Source of the DNA: Alisma plantago-aquatica | Lineage: Eukaryota > Streptophyta > Magnoliopsida > Alismatales > Alismataceae | Direction of reading: 5' to 3' | Length of the DNA stretch: 64,000 nucleotides | Assembly: GCA_963693085.1 (NCBI GenBank) | Contig: OY856410.1 | Location: 1,331,284,304 to 1,331,348,303 of the forward strand | Shown here: positions 12,311-23,719 of the stretch, in pieces | How positions within the stretch are numbered: the stretch's first letter is position 1 | Layout of the letters: every line of letters starts with the position of its first letter | Position numbers and translations under genes: made by a program | Notes under the pieces: generated by a model | Told to the model about the DNA's origin: nothing | The model's database searches: none | Seen by the model: only the letters and a program-made list of their open reading frames with translations

Positions 12311-13371
12311 TTTACTTCAAGTGTACTTTATGCATACCAATCATCATGTGTATTCAAGTAATCAATCAACCATTTCTATACATGTATTTAAACCCTAAAG
12401 TGACATCATACATAGCATGCTAACTATACCTAGAACAAGTCTTATACTTGGGTATAGGGTTATATCAAGTTTGAAAAGGAATAAGTATATAAAACCTAAT
12501 TCCATCACATTGAGATTCATTAGGGTTGTAAATGCTAATTATATATTAGGTGTAACCTAATTCATCGGTTTACAATTATATTACAATAACATTAGACTGA
12601 ACCATGGTACATAAATAAATGATAATATCAACACTAATTCATACAATCTAGAGTTTCCATATAATATTCACATTATTAACATCTATTAAACACATTTTCT
12701 AACTAGAAGCATAATAATGTATATCAATATTATCCATGAGTCTTAGACTGATCATAACATGTCCTTATGAACACATATTGCCGATTATGGGGTTTAACAT
12801 CATATCAAGATATAAACATTGGTTTTAACCCTAAGTCGATTATTTATGACTTGAGACTTAAATCATAAATCATTATTGTCTAAATCTTGTTTTAGACCAT
12901 GGGATCTCAACATTATTCAACAGTAGCAGTTTATATCACAAATAATGTATCTAATGATGTAAACAATATATGAATTTGATACAGGGTTTTACTATACTAA
13001 TCTCATTAGATTCATATATTACCTATAGTTTTGGAATAGTTTGCATGATCAAGCTCTGAATATATTTTATTCATATTCTACTCATCTTTTAAGATCAAAT
13101 TCATATATAATATAAATATAGTCAGAGCAATGATACAATTTCTAGAATTAATGAAAAATAAACTATAACTAACTAGTCACACATTACCAAATCAGGGTTA
13201 CCAACCTTAACTATATTTATCTGCATGGGATAGTCTGGCTAATGGTTCAGTGCCATATCGGCTCAGAGCACTATGCGAGTTGGGCTAGGATAAGAGGCAA
13301 AAGGATTGTTCATCCCATGTGCAATGGCATTGATGTGTCATGCATATTAGGGCTTTCTAGTCAAATGACCA
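12311..13371. other. Unassigned AT-rich region
   Basis: About 1 kb of AT-rich DNA with no convincing frame or repeat. It may contain the rest of the diverged LTR at 11,598, but landmarks are lost. The last bases are the left flank of the LTR starting at 13,372. Confidence 0.3.
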
Positions 13372-15630
13372 TGTTACAACCTCAATTTTGCATGTGTTTT
13401 CATAATTGAAATATAATGGTTTTGTGAATTTGGACATAATTGAAAAGATTGTACGCTTTACTTCAAAGAAGGGATTTCTTTGCAAATCTCCCTTACATTA
13501 GGAATTTTGTGGTTCATATTATTATGTTAATCAAATAATGGATATAAAAGAGAAGAAAAGAAGAAAAGCCCAAGTAATGGAAAAAGATACATGATAATGG
13601 ATATTAAGAAAAAGTATTTATGAGAAATACTTGGAAATATCTGGAAAGTGGCATTAATGGCCACAGTTGAGTAGAATTCATTTACATATGATTTCTAATA
13701 AAACAAATATGAAAAGAGGAAAAAGGATATGAAAGATAATGAGAAATCCTTGGAGAAGAATATCTTAATAAAGAAATAAGTAAGATAATGAAAAATGAAG
13801 GATGTATATGCATCTCGAAGGATAATAAGTATCCTTAAAAAGAAATTTCGAAATATATCGATTTCTTGGGATCTAAGGAGTCCTAATGGAGAAAAAGAAA
13901 GAGAAAAGGCAAATAATAAAAAATAAGAGGATAATGTGATACATCATTAATGACTTTTTGATAATATCAAAAAGAGATATTATTTACTTTAAGAAAGTAG
14001 AATTTCATGGCCAATGGATTAAAAGTGAAACACAAATATGATAAGACAGATAATTTTCAAATTCCTAAATATCCAATGAACATGGTTTATTAAGAAGATG
14101 CTTATGAGAGAGAATATTGATTCTCATTGAAGGAATAGGATTCCTATTGGGAAAGGGCTTTGTTTCTTCGTGGGCAAGAATGCTGGGGCATGGCTACCCA
14201 CCCATATAAGGGTAGAGCCCATGGTCGAGCCGAAGGAGATCACACATGTCTCTCTCTCTTCTCCTTCTTCTTCTTCATTCAAAACCTAACCAAGAAAGAA
14301 TAGGGATATCTAGGAGGCAACAAGTGGCTGTGGTGAGATCTCAGTGGAGGCACGAAGCTACCTCAAAGATCTGGGATGGTTGGCTTTCATACCCTTTGCT
14401 CCCAACTATGCTTAAAGCACCTAGCAAACCTGTAGGGTCCGCCGCTTTGGATGTCGCTGGTAGCCCGACTTCAGCCACCTCGGCCATAGTTGGGTGGCAC
14501 CCTAGGTGCGACGGGATGCGATGGAGCTTGAACAATTGTGGGCGGCGGTCGTCGAACCTTGGGAGGGGAAGAAAAACCCCCACGATTGGACCTAGTCGGC
14601 GGACAAGCAGGGTTTCACGAGGAAGAAGATGAGCCAGGAGGTTTTTGAGATTTTTGCCTCTCCATGTTGTACATCGCCGATCACTTACGTGAGGGTAGAA
14701 TCATCATTCAGTTATGTTTCCAAGTTGAGCGGGTTACATTGCATGGAAAGGGACACGTGGCACTCGTTGATTGGCCCAAGTAAGTAAATATTGCAAAATT
14801 CATATATTTTTATTGGTATTTTGGATGGATGCGTATAAAATATGAAAGTTTCTCAGAAAAGGTGAGAAATCCATTAAAAATTGTTTTAGAACCTAATTCC
14901 TCTTGCAATTCAAAAAGTTGTGGAATATATCAATTTTAATGTATTAATGATTAAGAAACCCTAATTGGAGATGATTAATGTATTTATAAGGGTTTTATGG
15001 ATGATTAAAGTTGATATTAACCTATTAATTATAAAGAGGTACATTAAGAATAAAAAGGATCAACTTTGCACATAATTGGATTAATTTAGGATTCCATGTG
15101 CTTAAATGAGCTTTAATGGGCCTTGAAACCCTAATGTTAGTAATTGTGACTCTTAATGGCTTTAATTGTTCAAATTCATGAATAAGCTGAGATATGATGG
15201 TTCTAAGATAATTCGAGTATAAAAGTTCCTAATTGTGGATAAATACCCTTAATATAGTAATTAGGGTTTTCTAAGGAATAAAGGTGGAATTAGTTATAAA
15301 AAGAGTTCATGAAAGATAAGTTGTTAATTTGAAAGGAACCAAAGATGATAATTGGGCCTAATGATCTAGTCATGAATTAAAAGGGTAAAAATGGTAGCTT
15401 TAATGAAAAGGGGCATAATAGACTTAATGGACTTTTAATTGTGCCTTTTATCTGAAATTAGGGTTATATGTTGTTAAAAGGTAACCTTAATATCTTTCAT
15501 GAGGAGTATATGAGATAATTAGGGTTTGTGAGTAATTGTATAAAATTAGGGTTTAAAATAGTAAAAATGAAGTGAAACCCTAATTGTAATGGAAACCTTA
15601 AAGTGGACTAGAAACCCTAGGAAGCGAGCT
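13372..15630 (+). mobile_element. Truncated 5' LTR of Ty3/gypsy family A, copy 2
   Basis: Starts TGTTACAACCTCAATTTTGC at 13,372 with no polypurine tract before it, so it is a 5' LTR or a solo remnant. It follows the family A LTR through U3, the TATA box, the pyrimidine tract with telo-box, the GC-rich segment (14,380-14,700) and the AT-rich part. It breaks off at GGAAGCGAGCT (15,630), just where copy 4 continues toward the splice-flanked segment. The rest is replaced by copia pol. The first 850 bp form an inverted repeat with 1-846. Confidence 0.8.
14203..14210 (+). promoter_or_regulatory. TATA box of family A LTR, copy 2
   Basis: CATATAAGGGTAGAGCCC about 830 bp into the LTR. It is followed within 60-80 bp by a TCTCTCTCTTCTCCTTCTTC tract and AAAACCTAACC, a pyrimidine-rich initiator plus telo-box-like arrangement. 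Confidence 0.55.
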
Positions 15631-17409
15631 ACAAAGCATGAATGAAGAAAGAACAAAACTTGTGATAATGATCAGTAGAGTGAAGTCCATAGACTAAAGC
15701 AAGGTAAAGAAGTGTTCTGAAGCTAAGCTTAGCTCCAAATCTTCATCACTCAAGATATGTAGAAGGGGTAAGTGTAAAAGGGAATATGTCTTTTTTCAAA
15801 TATAAAGATAAAGAAAGAAAGTGCCACCATTGTCACCTATTTGACATTGGAAAGGGAAAAAACCTCTTTATAGAGGATCTCAGGAAGACAATAGAGATAG
15901 AGATCTCTACTTCAGGAACACTATACGGAGCAAGAGTTGCTACCATTATAGTTACATTATGACATTCATGGGCATGTAATAGAATTAGTGAATTGCTATT
16001 ATATACCTTCCATCAATAAAAACATCATACATCATGTATGGGCAAGAGTGTTATGGACTGATGTTTCATTTTAAAGATTTGATCTTTGATGGCAATGCCT
16101 ATGTCTCACTAACTATAATTGGTTGTTAAAGAGACAAATGTGTGTGACACATGTAATAAATGACATGATAACTCAAACTTGAATGCCTATAGCAATGTCA
16201 TCTAGAGAGCATAAATAGGATTGAATTTCTAGAATCTATATGATGGATATCTAGACTCTTTTGGTTGTTGAACCAATATACACATGCTAATCTCATTCAT
16301 TGTGCAATATGAAAAAGGTTCTTCACTAGATGTAGTGGGAGGATGATTATTCGATTAAGGATTATACATATTGATGTATATAGACCTTTTAGAATAAATG
16401 CTAAAGGTAATCACTAGTACTTCAATGTATTTACTGATGACCATAGTGGATATTATAGTTTGTATTTAGTGAAATACAAACACGAATCTCTTGAAGTGTT
16501 CAAGAAGATCAAAATGAAATATATAATTATCTTGGTATAAGTATTAAATTTTAATATGATCAATTTGGAGATACTTTGAACTAAGAGTTTGAGAACCTTC
16601 TGGAAGATCATGATAATGCATCATGATGGACTCCGCCTAAAACACAATGACAGTTTATCATGAGAAGTGTATTTGAAATAAGGAATCACACACTTTTGAG
16701 TCAGAGTGTGATTACTAGCTAAATCTTCAAATTTCCTTTTAGGCACATGCTTTACACTGGGAAAAAAGAGAATCACAAAATGTTGTGGAATCTCAAAGTT
16801 CCTTAAGTAACACATACAACTCATGTTCTGGTAGAACACACCTAGATCTTGAATGATATATGATATCTTATGGACAAGAAGGCGGTGAGTTGTCATATGA
16901 TGAGTCAATAGTTTACTTAGAAGCTAATGAGAGCCAGAAATTGAGATATGGCTTGAAGCCATGAAATCCATGATGGACTCCATGTACATCAACAAAGTAT
17001 GCCTTTGGTTGATCCACCTGAAGGGGTAAAACCCATAGGGTACTTTTGGGTCTACCAAAAGAAGACTGACATGGAGGGTAATTTGGTTTCAAAGAGTTTC
17101 TAACAAGTTCAAGGAGTTGAACATGATGAAATCTTTTCAACAGTTACCAAGGATAAATCCATCAGGATAATGCTTGCTATTTTTACTTCATATGACTACG
17201 ATATTTGGCATATGGATGTTAAAAACCACATTCCTTAAATGGAATATTGTGTAGGATGTGTATGTAACACATCCTAAAGGTTTTATAGATCCAATAATGC
17301 AAATAAAGTCTATAATTTTGCATAGATCAATCTATGGATTGAAGCAAGCACCTCAGAACCGGATCGTCAATTTGACAATATAATCAAAGAGTTTGACTTG
17401 AGTCAGAGT
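15631..17409 (+). pseudogene. Decayed Ty1/copia gag-pol, 5' portion (protease, integrase, start of RT)
   Basis: Frames are broken by stops and indels, but copia landmarks follow in order. The protease end near 15,930-16,030 includes NCYYIPSINKNII, like the NCYYVPS...NI motif. The integrase core near 16,365-16,520 begins HIDVYRPFRI and contains FTDDHSGYYSLYLVKYK. The RT start near 16,940-17,400 contains GYFWVYQKK, YDYDIWHMDVKNTFL and SIYGLKQAP. The stop-codon load shows long inactivity. The 5' LTR and most of gag are missing: the sequence begins at a junction with a gypsy LTR at 15,630/15,631. Pol resumes at 39,206 after the gypsy insertion. Confidence 0.85.
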
Positions 17410-17414
17410 GAAGA
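17410..17414 (+). repeat. Target-site duplication GAAGA (left) of gypsy copy 3
   Basis: GAAGA directly before the LTR start TGTAACGACC. It is repeated directly after the other LTR at 39,201-39,205. Five bases is the usual length for Ty3/gypsy insertions. Confidence 0.9.
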
Positions 17415-17906
17415 TGTAACGACCTCGCCTCCCGGTAACCCCCAATTAAGGGAGACCCGAAGGTCAGAGTCGTTATTCAATTAATAGGATCAAAGGTTCA
17501 ACAAATAATCAATAATAATTATGAAATTCTACTAACTAACTGGAATTTGGGATAAAATTAAAACTTTACTTACCTTTGAAAACTTTGGAAATCTATCTAT
17601 CCAGATCTTGAATTATTCTTTCTAATCCTCTTTGCGCTTTATTTCTTATTTCCACAATGTGTCACTTTACTATTTGTTCTTTCAATTGTTGTTCCTAAAA
17701 CGTCGACAAACAAAACGTCGGTTAGTATATTAAAATATACCGGTATGTGGGAACAACAAAAAATTTGCACATAAGGATAACAATCTAATTATCACAATCA
17801 AGTTAATTAACAAGCCAATTTCCACTTTTCAGTATGACATTCTCCACCGCTTTTGCCCTAACCCTGGCATACCCACCTTAGGGTTTCCTTTGCCAATGAC
17901 TTAAGG

Positions 17907-18054
17907 CCACCTTCTCAATCCCGAGCTTGGTGCCTGGGGGTCACCACTCATGGTGCCCACTAGTCATACAATATCATAGGCCACCTTCTTATTCCCGAGC
18001 TTGGTGCGTGGGGTCACCACTCAAGGTGTCCATTGGTCTACCCATCTGGGCCTG
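17907..18054. repeat. 74-bp tandem repeat, 2 copies, in LTR copy 3
   Basis: CCACCTTCTCAATCCCGAGC recurs 74 bp later (17,907 and 17,981), each followed by TTGGTGC.TGGGG.TCACCA. A matching pair is in the 5' LTR near 36,409-36,550. It sits at the LTR position where copy 1 has 55 bp repeats. Confidence 0.8.
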
Positions 18055-18243
18055 ACCTTTGGCATCATCCATCAGGGTGGCATGTAAGTGTGAGAATCCA
18101 TACTTCTGTTATAAATGTGATAATCATAGTGACTTTATAGTTTGCAAGTATGATCATCCAAACTAATAATTTGCATTCAATGTGATTAACCATACGGAAA
18201 ATACTTGGGAAACTAAGGCAGTTATTCATAATTAACCACATAC

Positions 18244-18315
18244 CTGATCTGACAATTTGAACAGAAATATCCATGCAAATAAGAATCCAAGCAAGCAAGC
18301 ATTTTCAACAAGATC
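18244..18315 (-). other. Splice-flanked 72-bp segment, LTR copy 3 unit 1
   Basis: Minus strand: GTTATTTCAG before 18,315 and CAG|GTATGTGGTT after 18,244. The 72 bp encode 24 codons without a stop, with a hydrophobic core (GFLFAWIFLF). It is one of four 72-bp copies in this window, plus a diverged 77-bp version. No expression evidence. Confidence 0.4.
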
Positions 18316-19278
18316 CTGAAATAACCACATAATTCCCTTGTTATTATTCATGTCATCAAGATCCATTAAACCTAACTCGCTTCCTAGGGTTTCTAATTCA
18401 CTTTTAGGGTTTCTATTGCAATTAGGGATTCCCTTCATCTTTTACTATTTTAAACCCTAATTTAATGCAATTGATCACCAACCCTAATTATTTCCACATC
18501 TAATCCTCAATTTCGGATTAAAGGCATAATTATCCATTAATTAAGCCCCTTAAACCTCTTTTCATTAAAGCTACTATTTTTATCCTTTTAATCCATGACA
18601 AGATCATTATACTCATTTATCATCAATTCAAAGTTCATTACAGTCTAATTCGCTTATGAACTTGATTTATCATTAATTCCACCTTTTGTTCATGAGAAAA
18701 CCCTAATTACTACATTTAAGGTATTTATCCACAAATTAGGAACTTTAATGCTCAAAATAGCATATAACCATGAAAACTCTATTCTATACATGAAATCAAA
18801 TAATTAAAGCCATTAGTAGTCCTAATTACCAACAGTAGGGTTTCAAGGCCCATTAAAGTCAATTTATGCACATAAACTCTAAATTAAACAAATTACATGC
18901 AAAGTTCATCCTTTTTGTTCCCAATGCCCCTTTTTACCATTAACAGGTTAATATCAACTTTAACCATCAATTAAACCCTACTAATCACATAATCATATCA
19001 AAATAGGGTTCTTTAAACATTATTACATCTAAAGCTAATAACTTCCATTACTTTTCGAAGGTGTCCATTGGTATACCCATTTGGGCCTGACCTTTGGCAT
19101 CATCCATCAGGGTGGCATGTAAGTGCAAGAATCCATACTTCTGTTATAAATGTGATAATCATAGTGACTTTATAGTTTGCAAGTATGATCATCCAAACTA
19201 ATAATTTGCATTCAATGTGATTAACCATACGGAAAATACTTGGGAAACTAAGGCAGTTATTCATAATTAACCACATAC

Positions 19279-19350
19279 CTGATCTGACGATTTGAACAGA
19301 AATATCCATGCAAATAAGAATCCAAGCAAGCAAGCATTTTCAACAAGATC
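19279..19350 (-). other. Splice-flanked 72-bp segment, LTR copy 3 unit 2
   Basis: Duplicate of the segment at 18,244-18,315, carried by the 1,035 bp tandem duplication. The splice-like edges are identical and there is one amino-acid difference. Confidence 0.4.
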
Positions 19351-20783
19351 CTGAAATAACCACATAATTCCCTTGTTATTATTCATGTCATCAAGATCCA
19401 TTAAACCTAACTCGCTTCCTAGGGTTTCTAATTCACTTTTAGGGTTTCTATTGCAATTAGGGATTCCCTTCATCTTTTACTATTTTAAACCCTAATTTAA
19501 TGCAATTGATCACCAACCCTAATTATTTCCACATCTAATCCTCAATTTCGGATTAAAGGCATAATTATCCATTAATTAAGCCCCTTAAACCTCTTTTCAT
19601 TAAAGCTACTATTTTTATCCTTTTAATCCATGACAAGATCATTATACTCATTTATCATCAATTCAAAGTTCATTACAGTCTAATTCGCTTATGAACTTGA
19701 TTTATCATTAATTCCACCTTTTGTTCATGAGAAAACCCTAATTACTACATTTAAGGTATTTATCCACAAATTAGGAACTTTAATGCTCAAAATAGCTTAT
19801 AACCATAAAAACTCTGTTCTATACATGAAATTGAATAATTAAAGCCATTAGTAGTCCTAATTACCAACAGTAGGGTTTCAAGGCCCATTAAAGTCAATTT
19901 ATGCACATAAACTCTAAATTAAACAAATTACATGCAAAGTTCATCCTTTTTGTTCCCAATGCCCCTTTTTATCATTAACAGGTTAATATCAACTTTAACC
20001 ATCAATTAAACCCTACTAATCACATAATCATATCAAAATAGGGTTCTTTAAACATTATTACATCTAAAGCTAATAACATCCATTACTTTTCGAATTGCAA
20101 AAGGAATCAGACTTCAATTATATTTTAATGGATTCCCCTCATTTTTATGAGCAACTTTCATACTTTACACGTATCCATCTGAGCTACGGATCATTAGTTA
20201 TGAAATTAGCAAAAACACTTACTTTGGGCCAATTAGGTTGTGCCACGTCACTGCATCCATGCAACGTATCTCGCTTGCTTTAAAACATTTCGAAATGACC
20301 GGCTTGCCCCTGGTTTAAATCAAGGTTCCTTCAGCTCACGGAGGGCAAACTTGTCCAATGTGGCGCCTTCTTCAACCTCGCGCTGCCCTAGCGCAGGATG
20401 CCATCCAGGTCATTCTGCGGGGGGTCTAATCCCCCTCCCATGGTCGCGCACCCGTCCTCTGAGGTCCCTCAACCTCCGCCATGTCCCATCGTCCTCAGAT
20501 CCACCTCCAGCCATGACCAAGGCAGCTAGGAACTGGAGTTTTGGGTCTTCCAACCTCAGCCCCTTCAGACAAGCTGCAGACGACTAGGGCGAGGATTCCC
20601 TTGAGTTAGTGACTCCACAGCCATCTGAACTTGAAGGGGATGTCAGGAATCCCTTCAAACTCCTTCAGACGTTCCCGGGCCACTCAAAACCTTGTAGTTA
20701 GGGTTTTCATGTAAGGAAGAAGAAGGAGGAGGAGAAGAGAGAGTTACGTGAAACTCCTTTGGAATTGTCCCTGGGCTCTACCC

Positions 20784-20791
20784 CTTTTATA
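20784..20791 (-). promoter_or_regulatory. TATA box, 3' LTR of gypsy copy 3
   Basis: Minus-strand TATAAAAGGGGTAGAGCCC, 950 bp into the LTR. Downstream on the minus strand there is a CTCTCTTCTCCTCC tract (near 20,740) and AAAACCCTAACTA, a telo-box (near 20,700). Confidence 0.6.
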
Positions 20792-21739
20792 GTGGAGGGT
20801 AACGAAGCCCTATGGTGGCTTTCCAACCAAGAAATGAAGTCTCTTTTCAAAAAGAATCATATTCCTTCAAGGTGAAGAAACCTTCTCTCTCCTATGTACT
20901 TCCTTGATATTTCCTATTTCTTGGGCAATTAGGAATATGAAAAACCTTTTATTCTTTCTTATGCTCGAATTTAACTCCATAAGAACGAAATCATGTTTTC
21001 TTTTAATAGAAAATATTTCCTTTTTAGCAAAGCCACCAAAAACATTAATAATGTATCACATTATTCTCTTATTTTGCATTAGTGGTATTTTATCTTTCCT
21101 CTTTCTTCATTGGGACTCCTTGGATCCCAAGAAACTCTATTATTTTGAAATCCTTTTTATGGGATACTCATTATCCTTCTAGATGAATCTAAATTCATTA
21201 TTCTTCATTATCTTGTTTAATTCTTATTAAAACAGCTCTTTTCGAGGATTTCTCTTTATTCCTCATTTATCTTCCTCTTTGGTATTCCTTTTATTATTAG
21301 GAATCTTTGGGATACAAAATTCCACTAATGATAATTCAATTACACCTCTTTCTGCTTATTTTCCACATTTTATCATTGTTTTCAATTTCTTTCTTAATAA
21401 ATAAATACTTAATTGATCCTTTTCTTTTCTTTTTGCATTATCTAACAACTTTGGACTCCTTGGGACCCAAGGAACCCAAGAGGCACGAAATACATCCTTG
21501 GATTACATCTCTTTTCCTTCTAGAGGTTTCTACCTCTTTCTTTTATCAAATATTCAATTATTCATTTACTAATTGGAATTTCTTGTTATTCGGGCCCAAT
21601 AGCCAATAAAGCCCACAACACAAACATCGAGGCTATTGTAAACAAAATCCATTTAATCAAACCAAATTATATCATTATTTGTCCAATATGAGAGTTTACA
21701 TTTCTCATCAGATGAACCCAAAAATTGGGGTTGTAACAT

Positions 21740-21750
21740 CCTTCCCCTCT
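21740..21750 (-). other. Polypurine tract of gypsy copy 3
   Basis: Minus-strand GAGGGGAAGGA directly before the LTR start TGTTACAACC. This is typical of Ty3/gypsy elements. Confidence 0.8.
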
Positions 21751-23714
21751 TATCAGATTTTTACCCTCAAAATTCCATCAAGCAAACAAACAATTCAGGA
21801 TAAGACTTTTCCATGTCCATTAGGGCTACCACATGGTTTTACCCTTTCCCATGATGCTTCCCAAGAACCTTCATCATCTCATATCCTTCCATCTGAGTTC
21901 TTTCTTATCTTGGTATAATATACCCTCATAGGTGACTCAGGACACTTCAGCCTCTCAAAAGCTGAATAGGTTCAGGGCTCAGCACATGGCTTGGGTACCC
22001 CACATAGTGCTCTAGATCGGACTCATGCAACACATTATTCATCATGTTATCCTGAGGGGTAAGGCTAAACACAACCATCTCCACCAATCCATCTCAAATG
22101 GACCCATATATTGGGGACTCAGCTTTCTCAGTTGTAGCTTAGAGGGGCCAGAGTTTCACATCACATATTCTCCCATAGTGAACTGTATGTCAGTCTGCTT
22201 TGCATCAGCTCGTGACTCATGTCACCACTGGGCTCTCTCTCTCAGCCATTGCATGATCAAGCAACTTCATCTGTACACATTGAGGTTCTTTTCTAACCTT
22301 CATGAGGCCTTCTTCACCAACATCATCATAATGAAGTGGCAACCGAAACAACCTCCTTATAGAACTTCTTGCATCCTGATAAAGGCTATGGTGGTTAACA
22401 TCACATCTTAAGAACTGTCTCTATGTATCACCCTGAATGAGCACACATGCTATCATCAGACCCTCTAGTCTAGATCATACTGTCCATTAGTATGGGGTGA
22501 TAAACTGTACTATCATCGAGTTCTTCATGTATCCACCTCCACCTCATGGAAGTGAACCTTGGTCATACCCAAGAACTTTTGAACTCACATCATGGTGTAG
22601 TTGAACCATCTTTCTCTCTTAAGTAGTTCAACTGAATATGTCCCATGACAGAACTCTTCCTTCCTCATGTCATCTAGGTAAGGCGGTCTACCATAACCCA
22701 TATTGGATCTCAACCTTCCTTGGTCTAGGGGAGACTCACAATATCCGCAATGAAGAACTCACATTCCCTTTCGGGAACTCTTTATAATTTATATCCATGT
22801 ACTGGGTTACTGGTGTTCGTCCTTCGCCTCCTAGCTTGCATGGCCACATGCTACATGTAACTTTGTCTTAAGCATCCAAAGTGCCACTATCACTTACCAT
22901 CTTTGTAGTTTCACAGTTTTTTGTGATCTTAAAACCATGATATCTTGTATGTCATGATTCCTCAAGGTTGATTCCTCAAAAACACTAAACCACTCTTAAT
23001 AGGGTTTTATCACTTTCCTTTCCAAAGAAGTACATATGAGGTTCGACAACCATCCTTTCATTATATCATGGACTAGGTTGGCTATCCAAACAACCACTAA
23101 TATTGGTCAACATATCTCGTTATATCTGAGTGTTATCCAAATTTATCTCCTTTTCTCAACTTAATGTTAGCCTAACAACCTCAAATTCTTCTAGCTTCCA
23201 GCTAAACTAGGCACTATATCTCAACCAGAGCATTCATTACCACTTCTTATCCTTAGGTGTAAGGTAGCATACACCTCCATGTATTATTCTTATCATCTCA
23301 TCTCAAACTCTAATTTTATCATCATCAAGAAACTCTGAGCTCATCCACCTGGTGATCAAACTCAACCTTATATAACTTGCAAATTCCACAAAGCTTCTAC
23401 TAGGAACATCCTTACAAGGTGATTATCTTAATACTTTTATCATTAGTTCCTGTCCATGTATCATTCATTCCACCAAGGTATGTTATCATCTCTATCCTCA
23501 TACCATGTAGCAACGTTCCAACATGCATCATTTTGTATCCTTGGTGTATGGCATGCATACTATCCCATCTTTCCCTCTCATAACAAGAGGAAATAAGCAT
23601 TTGGCGGCCGTCCAAACACAAAGTTCTTCCTGTTCCAAGAGTAGAGATGATACATCCACATCGCCAGTACACCTTCAATTCTAAGTTGAAACGTGCAACT
23701 TATGTCTCTACATC
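21751..23714 (-). pseudogene. Decayed pol 3' part (integrase end) of gypsy copy 3
   Basis: Minus-strand remnant with the LSPQYMGPFE motif at about 22,093-22,122. The pol tail at about 21,965-22,040 has PSHVLSPEP preceded by HYVGYPS, matching the HNVFHVS..YV..PSHVL end of gypsy pol. It is homologous to 858-2,780 of copy 1. RNase H-like sequence near 23,580-23,680 lies just before the nested insertion. Stops and frameshifts are many. The plus-strand frame 22,025-22,411 is an antisense shadow of pol. Confidence 0.75.
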
Positions 23715-23719
23715 ACAAA
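23715..23719 (+). repeat. Target-site duplication ACAAA (left) of family B element
   Basis: ACAAA before TGTAGAGACC. Its partner is at 34,056-34,060. The uninterrupted site is seen in copy 1 near 2,774 (CACATCATGAACATCTC). Confidence 0.85.

Larger units (their letters stand above)
18023..20092. repeat. 1,035-bp tandem duplication within the 3' LTR
   Basis: Unit 1 is 18,023-19,057 and unit 2 is 19,058-20,092, each starting AAGGTGTCCATTGG. They differ at only a few positions by eye, while the single counterpart in the 5' LTR (from about 36,525) differs from both at many more. The predicted short peptides from the two units differ by one residue. This points to duplication after insertion of the element. 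Confidence 0.9.
17415..21739 (-). mobile_element. 3' LTR of gypsy copy 3 (4,325 bp, with internal duplication)
   Basis: On the minus strand it runs from TGTTACAACC at 21,739 to GTCGTTACA at 17,415. It matches the 5' LTR along its length except for a 1,035 bp tandem duplication (18,023-20,092). It contains a TATA box at 20,784-20,791, a GC-rich segment around 20,330-20,580 and two splice-flanked 72 bp segments. Matching short open frames at 18,065-18,438 and 19,100-19,473 are the same sequence in the two duplicate units. Confidence 0.92.

Noticed and set aside
18065..19473. Repeated 68-77 codon frames in the LTR as possible small genes
   Set aside because: They recur because of the 1,035 bp duplication and LTR homology and have no start context or domain. 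The splice-flanked segment is reported instead.
18460..20060. Many AACCCTAA/AAACCCTA motifs as interstitial telomere repeats
   Set aside because: They are scattered single motifs within LTRs, not tandem CCCTAAA arrays.
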